A stretch of 64,000 nucleotides of DNA. Origin: Chrysomallon squamiferum (taxonomy: Eukaryota; Mollusca; Gastropoda; Neomphalida; Peltospiridae). The DNA lies in contig CM022677.1 of the NCBI GenBank assembly GCA_012295275.1, forward strand, positions 14,112,832 to 14,176,831, read 5' to 3'. The notes under the pieces are model-generated. The model ran no database searches and was not told the DNA's origin. It worked only from the letters and a program-made list of their open reading frames with translations. A program made the position numbers and the translations under genes. This document shows, piece by piece, positions 12,186 through 23,375 of this stretch; the stretch's first letter is position 1; each line of letters starts with the position of its first letter.

Positions 12186-12618
12186 GTATACTAAGTCACC
12201 TGCTGCTCAACTTCCAGGCTTTTGTCTTTGCCACTGTCACACTCAGCCATCACAGTCGTCTGTCAAGTTTTAATGTTTGTCTTCCTCTGGTTTTAGCATT
12301 TTCAAATTTTTCAAGTTTTTCCCCTGACATCTACAGTTGATATTGGAGACCTGGGGGAAGACTCTCAAAGTCAGATTTGTTGTAGGTCGGCTTCAATATC
12401 CAGGTCACCAACATTGATTCAAGCTGCCTCAGCCTGCACTTCAGTTGAAAATGCTGTAAGACCCATTTTCAGACAAGGTTCACTAAAGCGGCAGAACTTT
12501 CACACAACTGAGTCGATGCTGACATTGGACTAGAGACTGGATGACTGACTGTTCAGAGTCTAATTGTTGGGTGCGCTGCCTCATCTGAGTAAATAAATAA
12601 ATAAATAAATAAATAAAA
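12186..12618 (+). repeat. Rearranged composite of exon-like blocks ending in (TAAA)n
   Basis: 12200-12270 resembles 14530-14600 in the same orientation, while 12410-12490 resembles the reverse of the terminal-exon block at 11190-11280. The stretch ends GGGTGCGCTGCCTCATCTGA followed by (TAAA)n, which looks like the 3' tail of a SINE or other retroposed sequence. Retroposition of a rearranged transcript is possible. Confidence 0.35.
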
Positions 12619-13439
12619 TACTGTATAAAATATAAATAAAATACTGCTACTACTACATTTACTGCAACACTACTAATCTACTTTTATTATCATCATTACT
12701 GTAACTAATATTTACTATTATTCCTTATTCAACTAGGACTACTGTTATTGAAATAATACTCCTATTACTAAAATTACTATCCATTAATACTAGTAGTACC
12801 ACCACTACAACCAATTATATTTAATCACCATGAGTCTCATAAGGTACATTGTATTACAAAGCTACTAAAACATCACCAAAGTCAATTCTGCAACATTACT
12901 ATTAGTACTATTATTAATAATGCTACAAGTACTAATGCTGTAACATCTACATTACTACAACAACAGAAATGACTAATACTACTACTATAACAATAACAAC
13001 CTTTACAGATGCTCCTTTCTGCCATATTCTTTGATGACATTTCTGTCTTGTGGTAAATTAGCTCATCTTGCATATAGAGCAGTTTCTTTACCTTTTTAGT
13101 TATGTATGTGTCCATCTCCAATGTATTTTAGTATGTCTGTCATTAAAAGAACAGTGATAGGAACGTGTCTGGTAACAGGAAAGTTAAACATTTTAAAATA
13201 CTCTGTTTTAAAATATAGAAATTTACAACAAACTAATTAGGTCTATACGAATGGAAGTGTATGTCACATGTGTGTGTATGGGAGAGAGAGAGGGAGAGAC
13301 ATGTAACATGATATAAAATGTAGTGTATGTTACAAAATACTAATGTATGTGTACTTATTGATATATTAGTTACAAAATGCAACTTCTTACTTTAAATTAA
13401 ATTAAACTTCATTAGGTTTAGAATAATAAGAAAACAAAC
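12619..13439. other. Non-coding stretch with ACT-rich degenerate repeats
   Basis: Interrupted (ACT)n-like sequence at about 12640-12990 and a short (GA)n near 13283. No gene recognised. Confidence 0.5.
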
Positions 13440-14133
13440 TCAAATTCACCTGTTCCTTTTTTTTTTCTCTTTTCCAGTGGCAGCAGTACAAACTTTATCC
13501 TCAGTGCTGGACAGCACCTTCTACTGAAACAACTTCACTAAGCAAACATCAGCACATCAGTTAGAGCTGTATGTGTATTCTGAAAATAAAAATACAACTA
13601 AAATAATAAAAATAATAAAATGTTATAAATAAATAACTAATGTTTCTGTTATTATTAAAATTTAAATTCTACTGGTACCAGTTACTTGATTATTCAGACA
13701 CAAAGGGGTGTGGGATATTTTAGATATACTTTGTATAATCATTGTAAGATAATGATGCTAATGGTAATAATTTAAATAATTAACAAAACAACAGGAAACA
13801 AATGATTATTATTATGGTATTTTACAATCTGTAAAGAGTTGTTACTCTAAAATTTGTTTTACTTTCAAAGAAATAAAAATAAGATAAAATCTCACAACTT
13901 TGAATTGTGCAGTCTGCAGTGTCTGTATATCTGATTCATCCTTCTCCATAACGCAAATTCCCTTTCAAGACAGCAACTGAACAATACTGCAATTACCTAT
14001 AAAATATTTAACATCAATGGTAAACAAAGTTTTTAGAAATTCAAACATGAACAGGATTCTTTTTTTTTTTTAATGAATCAACATTTGTCTGATAAATGTA
14101 ATTTTGTTTGCTTATTATCATTCATGCTATATG

Positions 14134-14182
<49 letters not shown>

Positions 14183-14890
14183 AACTAATAAAAAACATAC
14201 CCTGCCACTGAAAACATTCTAACACAGGCCTGACACATTACTTGACACCAGACTGTTGATTCACATTATCAATAGTCTCTTGTATCCCTTCTCTGGAAAA
14301 TGAATTTTTGTGATGATGAAGTAGGAGACAGGGACCTGGGTGCATTGGTACCACTCTGAATCAGGTACAGGACTAGTCCGGTCATTCTAATTGTCAATGT
14401 GGCGAGACATCACTCTCATGAATGTTCCCAAGTCTCATATTGTTCTGCTGCAGCTACAGCCTCTGTTTTCTTCTCTCTCTTTTCTTTATCTTCTCATCCA
14501 GCTTCATTCTCAGAGCGGCAAGCTCAGACGTCACCTGCTGCTCAACTTTCTGGCTGTTGTCTTTGTCACTGACATGCAGAGCCATCACAGTCATCTACCA
14601 AGTTGTTTTGTTTGGCAGCAGATGAAGTGTTTTTACCAGCATCAGATTGATTTTACAGAACTGCAGACTTCAGTGGTGCTCTGCTCTTTCCTTCTTGTTC
14701 CTGTCCATGCTGAATGTAAACCATTGATATATCATATTATAGTATTCCAGCAGCACTTGCACTCTACTCAGTGGTTCTGGTCAATGATTGTGTAGCTGGA
14801 TGAGAAATTTATAAAATATTTCACTCAGATCTGATTTTTCATAAAACATTCTTTAAATTCATTTGGAACATTTTCTCCATATGACCTGGA
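13440..14890 (-). pseudogene. Exon-like blocks of the unidentified gene, left arm
   Basis: In minus-strand order the blocks are: 14880-14600 (GENVPNEFKECF and a following stretch with stops); 14594-14454, an open frame of 46 codons ending in a coiled-coil-like segment (VTSELAALRMKLDEKIKKRE); 14390-14230, matching the Ser-rich LSPTSSSQK block of the right arm; about 13970-13890 (EKDESDIQTLQTAQFKV); and about 13570-13470 (NTHTALTDVLM). Internal stops and frame changes show decay, or intron sequence wrongly read. The same series is on the + strand of the right arm. Confidence 0.4.
14131..14176 (+). repeat. (CT)n/(CA)n microsatellite
   Basis: A short CT run passing into about 17 CA units. Confidence 0.9.
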
Positions 14891-15457
14891 AAACATCAAA
14901 AATAAACAAATATTAGTAATGATATAAAAAATAAGATGAATAATAATAATAAAGATTACAAAAATCATAATAATAATAAAAAGTAGCAGTAATAATAATA
15001 ATAAGAAGGAATTACAACAAAACAAAAGAAAATGTAAATAAATACATTAAAATTTACATTAAGAAAAGAAGGAAAATAAATAACAGTTATCACTGAGGAT
15101 AACAAATGATTTGTATGTGTGTGTGTTAAATATTATTGTAAGTCATAATTTTATTAATATTTTACAGTGTCTACATATGAAATAACCTGCCATATTTTTC
15201 TTAAATTTCTATTTATCTTTATTTATTTTTATTGTTAGCATAGAGCTATACAGGTATTTAGCTTAAATAATGAAAGCAGCCATTATAACCTTTAACATGT
15301 TTAAAAAAATCATTTAAATATGTTTAATAATGTATAGAGCATGAATTTAACATGAATTTAAAAAAATAAAATAAATCATTAAAAAAAAACTGACAGAAAA
15401 CAACCTGTGAAACAAAATTAGCATATTTTTTTTTTTAGTTTTATTAGTTTATTTCAA

Positions 15458-15511
<54 letters not shown>

Positions 15512-16429
15512 AATGAATAAATAAATAAATCCTTTGACAGTTGACACATAGTTGTCGTGTCGTGTTTACTTTGATGCGTGCTACACAAGTCAATTTATTT
15601 TAAAACAAATTTAATTACTGTCCACTGAAAATTTGCCCCTGTTAGGCTGATTGGTAAAACAAAATTAAAGACTAAACATGATTTCTTCTTTATATGACGT
15701 TATGCTGTTCACATTAGTACAACCACTGGTGAATTTTATTATTAATCGAGTGTCGTTATCTGAAAAAGAAAAAAAAAAATTAAAATAAATAAATCAATAA
15801 ATAAATAAATAAATATTATTCCAAAATAAGATGGCTGCCATCACCTGTATGACTTTTAAATTATAATGAAATAAAACGAAAAATATCCAAACATATTAAC
15901 AACTATAATAATAAATAAAAAATACCTGTCTCCTTCACAAAATGAAATACATTAAGCAACTTTTTGTTTCATGATAATGCGATTATCCCAATTCTTAAGA
16001 AGATTCTTCGAACATCAAATAAGAAAGTAAATCCGCAGACCGAAATCATCCCGCATATTTCCGCATATAAGATACCAAATAAAAAAAAAAAAAAAAAAAA
16101 AAAAAATTAAATTAATGTTCAAAACAAATAAAATAAAATAATAGCAACCTTTATTAAAATATACGTACTAATTATAAATCGATGTGGTTCTTCTTTTATT
16201 TATTAATTATTTTTGATGTTTTATCTTATTATTAGCCAATCGTTCACTGTGAACTTCAAATAAACGGTGTTGTTATTTTTTTTTTTACCTACTTTTTCTT
16301 TCTTCTTATAATTTATATTAATGCACCAAATAAAACCACAAAGCTTACAACTCACACTAGAATAAGTTGCTTATTATTGTCCAGGAATTTACCAATACAT
16401 CTGAAAACATCGGCTCTGAACAAAATAAA
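14891..16429. other. AT-rich non-coding part of the left arm
   Basis: Contains (AAT)n at 15459-15505, (AATA)n runs near 15505-15530 and 15780-15815, and poly-A at 16080-16107. All mirrored in the right arm; no gene recognised. Confidence 0.5.
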
Positions 16430-17215
16430 AAATATTATTTTCCCTTTCATTAAGTATGGCAATTCGTGTCCACATCCTACGTTAAAAAATATCATTACTC
16501 TTTCTATTAATGAGGCCGTCATTGCCGTCGTTCCAGTATTGTTCTTAACGTCTTGATGTACATCTCGTTATTCTTTTTCGCTTTTTATTCGCTGTTCTCT
16601 TATTTTGTGGCCGTGCGCCTCCTGTATTTCTATTAATGTCGCCGTCGCTACCGTCGTAACGGCTTTGTTTTCATTTTTATTAACTATTATTGATACTTTT
16701 TTAGTGTTCAAATCTTACACTAAAATGTATTATTACCATTTCTATCAATATCACCATCGTCGCCGTCGTCACGGCGTTGTTTCTAGCTTTCGTGGAGGTC
16801 TCATTAGTCTTTAGCTTTTTTTATGAATCATTCCTCATACTTTCTGAGCGGGCGAATCACCTATTGAAATATGTTATTGTGATTTCTATTAATGTCGCCG
16901 TCGTCGACAAAGTACGAACGCCGTTCCTAAAGTTATTGGTGCACTCCTCATCATTCCTCTTAGCTTTTTTATTCGCAGTTATTTATATTTTCTGACCTGG
17001 CCCGTCCTATATTAAAATATATTAATATTACATTTTTCTTCGTCATTACCGTCGTAACGGCGTTGTTTTCAACGTTCCACTTATCCTTTTGCCTTTTATT
17101 AAGTATTACAATTAGAGTTCACATCCGACATTAAAACAATATCTATTAATGAGGTCGTCATTACCGTCGTTCCAGTATTGTTCTTAGCGTCTTGATGTAC
17201 ATCTGATTATTGGAT
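16430..17215 (-). repeat. CGACGG-rich satellite, minus orientation
   Basis: About six units of roughly 115-150 bp, each with a core of type TCTATTAATGTCGCCGTCG (near 16508, 16635, 16750, 16892, 17040 and 17155) separated by T-rich spacers. Open frames across it are repeat by-products. It is the reverse of the arrays at 19690-20480 and 33020-33480. Confidence 0.75.
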
Positions 17216-17290
17216 GGATGGGGAAATGGATCATTGAAAAGAAGTTGCTGAAAGGTAAGATTAATGTTCAGCAGACACAGAGACACACAC

Positions 17291-17770
17291 AGATACTTGA
17301 CTCAGCGTCATGAAAATAACACTTGCAGTTTTAACGCAGTCATCACTATCTGTATTAGACGTCATTAGTTTCTCAACAGAGGTGTAGCGGTAATATTAAC
17401 ACAATGTTTTAGAAATTACGCACTTTAATTTTGTACTGAAACAATATTTTAATCAGAAAGAAACGTAAGTACAGGAGGACAGTAACACCGCATAGCATAG
17501 TTACCCATACAGTATTACTGTACCGTAAAGTCATTTTCTATGCGTACAACATATGTATTAGAATTGACAGAAAGTGGAACAAATTTAAAGGCAAACAGAC
17601 AGATAAATACAGTACGCACAGTTCAGGTAATAATAATACAATTCAGTAATAATATGCAATTAAAAACATTATTAATACACGGTCACACAAAATATGCTCT
17701 GTACATACAGTGTATGCATTTATAATAAAATACGTACTGTATTGCAATAATAATTGAAAAAATTTGATAT
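17291..17770. other. Unique-looking non-coding stretch
   Basis: No repeat or gene recognised. 17540-17725 is open for 61 codons with ordinary composition, but has no family match I can name. Confidence 0.35.
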
Positions 17771-17820
17771 TGTTTGTGCGGTTTACCGAGCATTTGTTTT
17801 TATGACGTTATGACGCTCGC

Positions 17821-17877
17821 CTGGTATACCAGCATACGATGCGATAGGGTTAAGAGCCTAACCCGCGAATATGCGGG
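17821..17877 (+). other. Cluster of three short palindromes in a GC-rich islet
   Basis: CTGGTATACCAG (17821-17832) is a perfect 12-bp palindrome. GGGTTA-AGAGCC-TAACCC (17847-17864) and CCCGC-GAATAT-GCGGG (17862-17877) are perfect stem-loops sharing three bases, so only one can form fully at a time. The surrounding 100 bases are clearly more GC-rich than their neighbours. No tRNA fold could be assembled. Confidence 0.45.
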
Positions 17878-17989
17878 GCCGCGAATGGGGATACGAAACG
17901 TCTGTTTTAGTAAAAGTAATGTGATAATTTTACTGATTCTAAATCGTACACTAATAACATGTAATTTTACTTTACGTCGAACTTAAATG

Positions 17990-19680
17990 TTATTTACACT
18001 ATACAAAATATTTATAATCACAGATAATCTGTTAGTTGTATAATATTACTGACAATCATAAATGATAATTTTACATGGCGTAATGAAAATAAGCGGCTTA
18101 ATTACGTGTAAAAAGAAAAAGGTGAGAATCAGTTGCTGGTTGAGCGGTCATATTTACTGTTAAGTATGTTAAGAAATATTAATGCAGATTTTGTTAATAT
18201 CGTACAGGTTACATTTAAACATCTGAGAGTTATTTCCCTGGAATCACGACAGTTTATAGTGATTAGCTGAGAACAAACAAGGTTAACATGTTGTTTTATT
18301 ACGATAACTGAGACTGCGAATTTGTTTTCATTACATTCAAGGTGTACATCAGCGCAAGTTGTATAATGTAATATTCTTTATATTTCTTATTATACCTGAA
18401 GTTCTCGTATTACATTAAATATTAGTATAACCGCTCCACCAGTAATTATCAATATAACAAGCATTATATTTGTCAATAATAGAACAATGACAACAATAAT
18501 AACACCTTAATATCACGCCTTCTCGCTTCTTTATTATTATTTTTCATTTTTCTGACGCTATTCTTTTTGACGCTATTCTCTTAGTTTCACTAGAACTGTT
18601 CTGAGAGTGGATATAAAAATTGCTCCTTATTTTTTATTGTAATAAAATCTTTTTAAAATTAATCTGAAACAGATATATTTTTAATTCCACTATTTGATAA
18701 ATAATCTCAGAATTTTAGGTTAATCATCTAATTTCATGTAGAGAGAGATGTAAATTATGTCGCGGAATCTCATGTTATTATGGTCATACAAATAAAATAT
18801 CACATATTGTCGGTAACATCAATACAATAGAAACTACAATCTTCATCTAGCATATCACGCTTTTCGGTATAGTCCTGTTTCTGTTAATAATAAAATAACT
18901 TAATATGAAAGACCATCATTTTTCAGTATACAATGTGAAGGACATTAAAAAATAAAATGTGTGTGTGTGTGAGTGTTTCTTAATGTACTGTCTTGTATAG
19001 CTAATAACATTACCGAAGAAATCCTATGTATCATTGAAAATGTGCACGGCATATTAAGAATTACATTTTAATAACGTGAATATAATTTTAATGTTAATAT
19101 TTCGTCTAAAGAACATATTCGTATTTAGATGTGGAACGAACATATTACGCTTCTGTTTTACGTTAATTTCACAAAATCATTCATAACGTTAATGTCGTTT
19201 ATAATAAAATATTCCATTTTTCTAAGACAGAGAATTCTTTTTGATCAGGTTTGATGAATTCATCACAAACATTAAAAAAACTCTATGAATCACAGTTTTG
19301 TCGTATAAACAGCCGTGATGTTAGCTGAAGGTGTTTTTCTTTCTTTATTTATTTAGTTATTTATTTATTTTTATTTTGTCGTATAAACGGACGTGATTTA
19401 TTTTATTTTTTGGTTTAGTAATCGTTCTGAAAAAAAAAGTAAAAAAAAAAAGAAGCTATGTGAAAAGTAAATATATGCATTTGGTTATCAAACACTTTAC
19501 TAAAATATTACTCAAGCCACGCTGAATCACATATATGTATGTAACAGAAAAATAAGTAATACTGAGATGAAACTATATAAAGAGAGAGTTATCTTTTCTT
19601 GATGATGAATATCAGCAGTCATAAAAGGAAGGTATTATCTGAAACATTTAACACTATGAAAGTAAAAATAACAGTTACTG
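17990..19680. other. AT-rich non-coding stretch
   Basis: A short (GT)n near 18960 and A/T homopolymers. No gene or organised repeat recognised. Confidence 0.5.
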
Positions 19681-19689
19681 AAAAAGACA

Positions 19690-19734
19690 ACATAACTAGG
19701 AGTACAACGCAGACACGACTCCAGTGATGGCGAC

Positions 19735-19796
<62 letters not shown>

Positions 19797-20480
19797 TGGG
19801 TGCGCACACTACGAAAGTAAGAACAATAGTTAATAAAAATGGCAACATAATAACGAGAAGTAGTTCAAAAATTGTAGACAATGCAGACAGGACAGCAACC
19901 TCGGCGACATTAATAGAAACAATAATAATATATTTTAATGTGGGATGCGCACACTAACAAAGTGAGGATAACACTTAATAAAAAGCGGAACAGAATAATT
20001 AAAACTACTCCAAAAGCGCGAAGAACAACTCCTACACGACGCCAGCTACGGCGACTATAATAAAATATGAAAGTTTAACAACGTTATTAACATGCGCAAG
20101 AGGATAAAGAGAAGGAAACAAAAAACGTTAAGAACAATGCAGCCACGACGACAGTGACATCGTCATTAACAGAACAATGAAAAGACAGCACAATAATTAA
20201 ACTAATAACGTTAAGAACAACTCAGGTACGACGGCAACGACGTCAACATGAATACAAATAGCAATAATATATTTTGAAATAGGATCTACACACTAAGAAA
20301 TTAAGGACAGCAGTTAATAAAAATCCACAAAAGAATAATGACAAAGATAAGAATACCGTGCAGGACAACGCAGACACGACGCCAACGACGGCGACAGTAA
20401 TAGTAATAATAATAATATATTTTAATATAGGGCGCGCACAGTACGAAGGTAAGAAGAAGAATAGTTTATAAAAAGCGAAA
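19690..20480 (+). repeat. CGACGG-rich satellite, plus orientation
   Basis: Units of about 145-175 bp with cores such as GGCGACATTAATAGAAACAA and the conserved TTTTAATNTGGGATGCGCAC stretch. One unit has an expanded (AAT)n at 19737-19790. Confidence 0.75.
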
Positions 20481-20499
20481 CAAAATACAGCATCAGAAT

Positions 20500-21160
20500 T
20501 TGTAACAATGACAACGGTATCGAGAGTATGCAATAACGTCACAGCTAAACGAACAGGTTGTTGTTCACTTTCACCAGCTACTGAAACCAGACATATCAAT
20601 AGCAAAGAGGGGGGCATTGTCAGGATATATTTACATCGAATGATCAATCTCATGTGGTAATAGCATAAACAGAACTCAGGCAAGAACAAGAACGTGTCAG
20701 AATGACATCCCCTCTAAAACTGGTTGTGTGCAAAGTCCCCTGATGTAGACAGAACTGTTGTGGCTTGTCCATCAAAACCATGCCATATTGGTCAAGTTGG
20801 TCAGACTTCACAGCAATAACTCCACGTTCAGTAACATGTGGTTCCAATGGTTCAAGGACTCTGACTAGAAGAAGAGTATGTAACAATGATGTGCTGGAGG
20901 TTGTGGTCCTCAGTCTGAATTAGAAAAAAATAAAACAAAACCATATTCTTGAGAATAAGAAAGGCTGATAAATCTCCACAGATACAAACAGAGCCTCAAT
21001 CATGTCGTGTTAAATATGGGCAACGTGGACTGATTATAAATAGATTGGTCTTTGTTCACTGACACGTGTAGGCAGTGGGCAGATGTGGAACCAAATCACC
21101 AGTAATAACAGAATTACCAAGTCTTGTTCCTGGTCCTTCATAAATTGTTATAGTTCAGTT
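20500..21160 (-). pseudogene. Unidentified coding-like block
   Basis: Minus-strand sequence of ordinary coding composition in an otherwise AT-rich area. From 20917 down the frame reads through VTERGVIAVKSDQLDQYGM and KPQQFCLHQGTLHTTSF without stops, after a possible acceptor (CTAATTCAG). A further stretch after TCTGGTTTCAG at about 20570 reads AGESEQQPVRLAVTLLHTLD. Upstream, 21140-20990 holds another partial frame (EGPGTRLGNSVITGDLVPH) interrupted by stops. These could be exons of a real gene or a decayed element. I do not recognise the protein. Confidence 0.35.
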
Positions 21161-21494
21161 TTTATTCTTTTTCTCACAGCTCGTGCAGTTGTATGAACCT
21201 GTTCATATTGACTGAATTTTTAAATATCTGAATAATTAAAAATTTTATACAGAAAAAAAATAGACAATTCTTTTCAGCCTGCTTAAATGAAACACGTATA
21301 AAAAATACAAACCTGTTCAGGACAATAATGCTTTCCCAATTCGATGAGACCAATATAAGAGAAATTAATGGGGTTTTTTTTTTTTTTTTTAAATTATGAA
21401 AAAGAAAAAATAACAATAATGCTTTAAAATATAGAAAAATACAAGAAAGAGAGGGTTTTTTTTTTTTTTAGAGAGAAAAAGAAAAAAATAACAA

Positions 21495-21500
<6 letters not shown>

Positions 21501-21572
<72 letters not shown>
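21501..21572 (+). repeat. (GA)n microsatellite
   Basis: About 36 pure GA units, preceded by poly-T and AAAGAAAAAA tracts. Confidence 0.95.
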
Positions 21573-21573
<1 letters not shown>

Positions 21574-22240
21574 CGTATTTTCAACTGCTATCCCGAACAG
21601 TAATTTCGTTGTTAAAGAAAACACAACTCACTCTGCCTGAACAAATGGAAATGGAAAAATTTAACTTGCTAATCAGAGCGAGCTGTTGTGAGGCACGTCT
21701 ACGACAGCCACACTTTCTGACAGGTCAGCGGGCGTGTCTGTCGTATCCTTAACAAAAAAAATGTTCGGGCTTTTATAAGAAAGAAAAGAGACTCGCGTTA
21801 TTTGACAACGTGTTACGAACCTTGCCGCTAGACGTCTATCGCCAGATCATTCTGTGAAACAAGAACTCTCTAGGTGATAATTAATTCCGCAGTTCCCAGG
21901 CTTAAGATAAAAAAGACACAGCAAGGGACATTTACAAGTGGAAGATTCTTCTATCACACTGAAATACAAATGTGTTTTTAGAAGAGATGTTTATTGCATT
22001 CGTAACAGTTCATTCAAATTTATCTTAAAACTGCATTAATAATGAATAATAAATAGAAATAGAAACAAATAATATTTATTTTAAAAAATATTAACATTTG
22101 TAATTATAACATCTGAATAACAAGTGTATATTCAAAATCTGGTAGTAAACTCAGCTGCCTGAAATAAATATAATGTTTCAATTAACAAGAAAAATTACTA
22201 AAACAGATAGTCATAGAATTTTATGTTGTTGTTTTTTGAA
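21573..22240. other. Unique non-coding stretch
   Basis: 21660-21900 is less AT-rich than its neighbours but shows no credible frame or known motif. The remainder is AT-rich. Confidence 0.4.
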
Positions 22241-22242
22241 AG

Positions 22243-22244
<2 letters not shown>

Positions 22245-22307
<63 letters not shown>
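22245..22307 (+). repeat. (GA)n microsatellite
   Basis: About 31 GA units. Confidence 0.95.
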
Positions 22308-22312
<5 letters not shown>

Positions 22313-22753
22313 AAAGAAAAAATATATGAACAAGTGAAACAGAAATATAAAATGTGATTAGACTATATTTTTACAATAATAATATCATCTCAAAATTTGT
22401 ATTGTTAGCAAAGATAATAAGACAACAAAAAAATACAGTATCTCTTTAGAAAATAATATTTTAAGTTATTCTGTTTTTAAATTAATAATTCAATAAGTAA
22501 TTAAATAAATACATCTACATTGTTTAATCAGTCAGATGGTTAAACTAATGATTCGGCGCACCTGACGTCGTGTTCAAAATATTAAAATGTGAATCTTTGT
22601 TTGAATTAGGTCAATAAAATTGATTATTTGCAATAAAAAGAAAAGAAGAGAAAAGAAATCGCTCGTAACTGATCCTGCTGAGGCAAAACGTTTTGTGGAA
22701 CAACATTTGAAGCTTGTCCGACGTTTCATTTTTTTTTTTTTTTGTCAATTTTG

Positions 22754-22897
22754 TGACGTCAGTTATGCGCTGTGAAGACAGTGCGACTGGCGTTCCTACA
22801 CAAAGTAGCTGGAAGTTTCGTAAACAAACTGAAGGGAGCTCGCATTCATAAAATCTTTTAAAATCACTTTATCTGCTAAAACTGATAATTTAATAAG
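22754..22897 (+). other. Possible upstream promoter and non-coding first exon
   Basis: A second consensus CRE (TGACGTCA, 22754-22761) precedes a less AT-rich stretch ending in AATAAG|GTAAGAGT, an excellent splice donor at 22898. The nearest good acceptor downstream on the same strand is ACGATTTTTCAG at 25035-25046, 154 nt before the ATG. Splicing 22897 to 25047 would give a non-coding first exon and leave the CRE/TATA block inside exon 2 as a second promoter. No obvious TATA box is seen here. Confidence 0.35.
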
Positions 22898-23326
22898 GTA
22901 AGAGTTTCTTCACCATGTATGTGATACAGGATCCTTGTCTCCCTCTTCCTGCAGTATCTGCTATTTTCATAAATGTTTTGAGAATCCGACTATTTTGAGC
23001 TTACAGTATATATCAGTAGATTGTCTAATGTGATCTATCTGCTACAATAGATGTTGATCATATAATTTGTTTGTAATGATGTGTATATTAAACACTAAAT
23101 TCTTGGTTTTGTTAATAAACTGTATACAAACCTCTGAATTACTAATTATTCTGTTTCATACTGTTCATTCTGTTTAGTGCCTTTAATCAAACATTATTTC
23201 ATTTACCTAGTATTTCCTACAGGACTTTATTTAATTTAATTCATAACCGTGGAGTCACTATTTCCATGACAGACATTTTTTTTATTTTTTTATCTATTAA
23301 TCCTGGAAGCTTTAAGAGTATATTTT

Positions 23327-23375
<49 letters not shown>

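Larger units (their letters stand above)
13440..17290 (+). repeat. Large inverted repeat, inner part of left arm
   Basis: This is the reverse complement of about 35490-37800. Landmarks: GACACATAGTTGTCGTGTCG near 15542 against 36190; the GATGTGGTTCTTC stretch near 16180 against 35772; CACACTAGAATAAGTTGC near 16352 against 35640; AAATGGATCATTGAAAAGAA near 17225 against 35550. The CGACGG satellite at 16430-17215 interrupts this arm and has no counterpart at the matching place on the right. Confidence 0.8.

Noticed and set aside
16605-16995. Hydrophobic, arginine-rich small proteins in the CGACGG satellite
   Set aside because: They span tandem repeat units and change frame between units; no conserved reading frame.
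17774-17986. 70-codon + strand frame over the palindrome cluster
   Set aside because: No family resemblance, and the palindromic structure explains the unusual composition better than coding does.
19696-19957. Isoleucine-run proteins on both strands
   Set aside because: Translation of an (AAT)n expansion inside the satellite; the same applies to 43554-43895 and 63693-63911.
20243-20480. Part of a 148-codon minus frame over the satellite
   Set aside because: The C-terminal half is satellite translation; only the part above about 20500 has coding-like composition.
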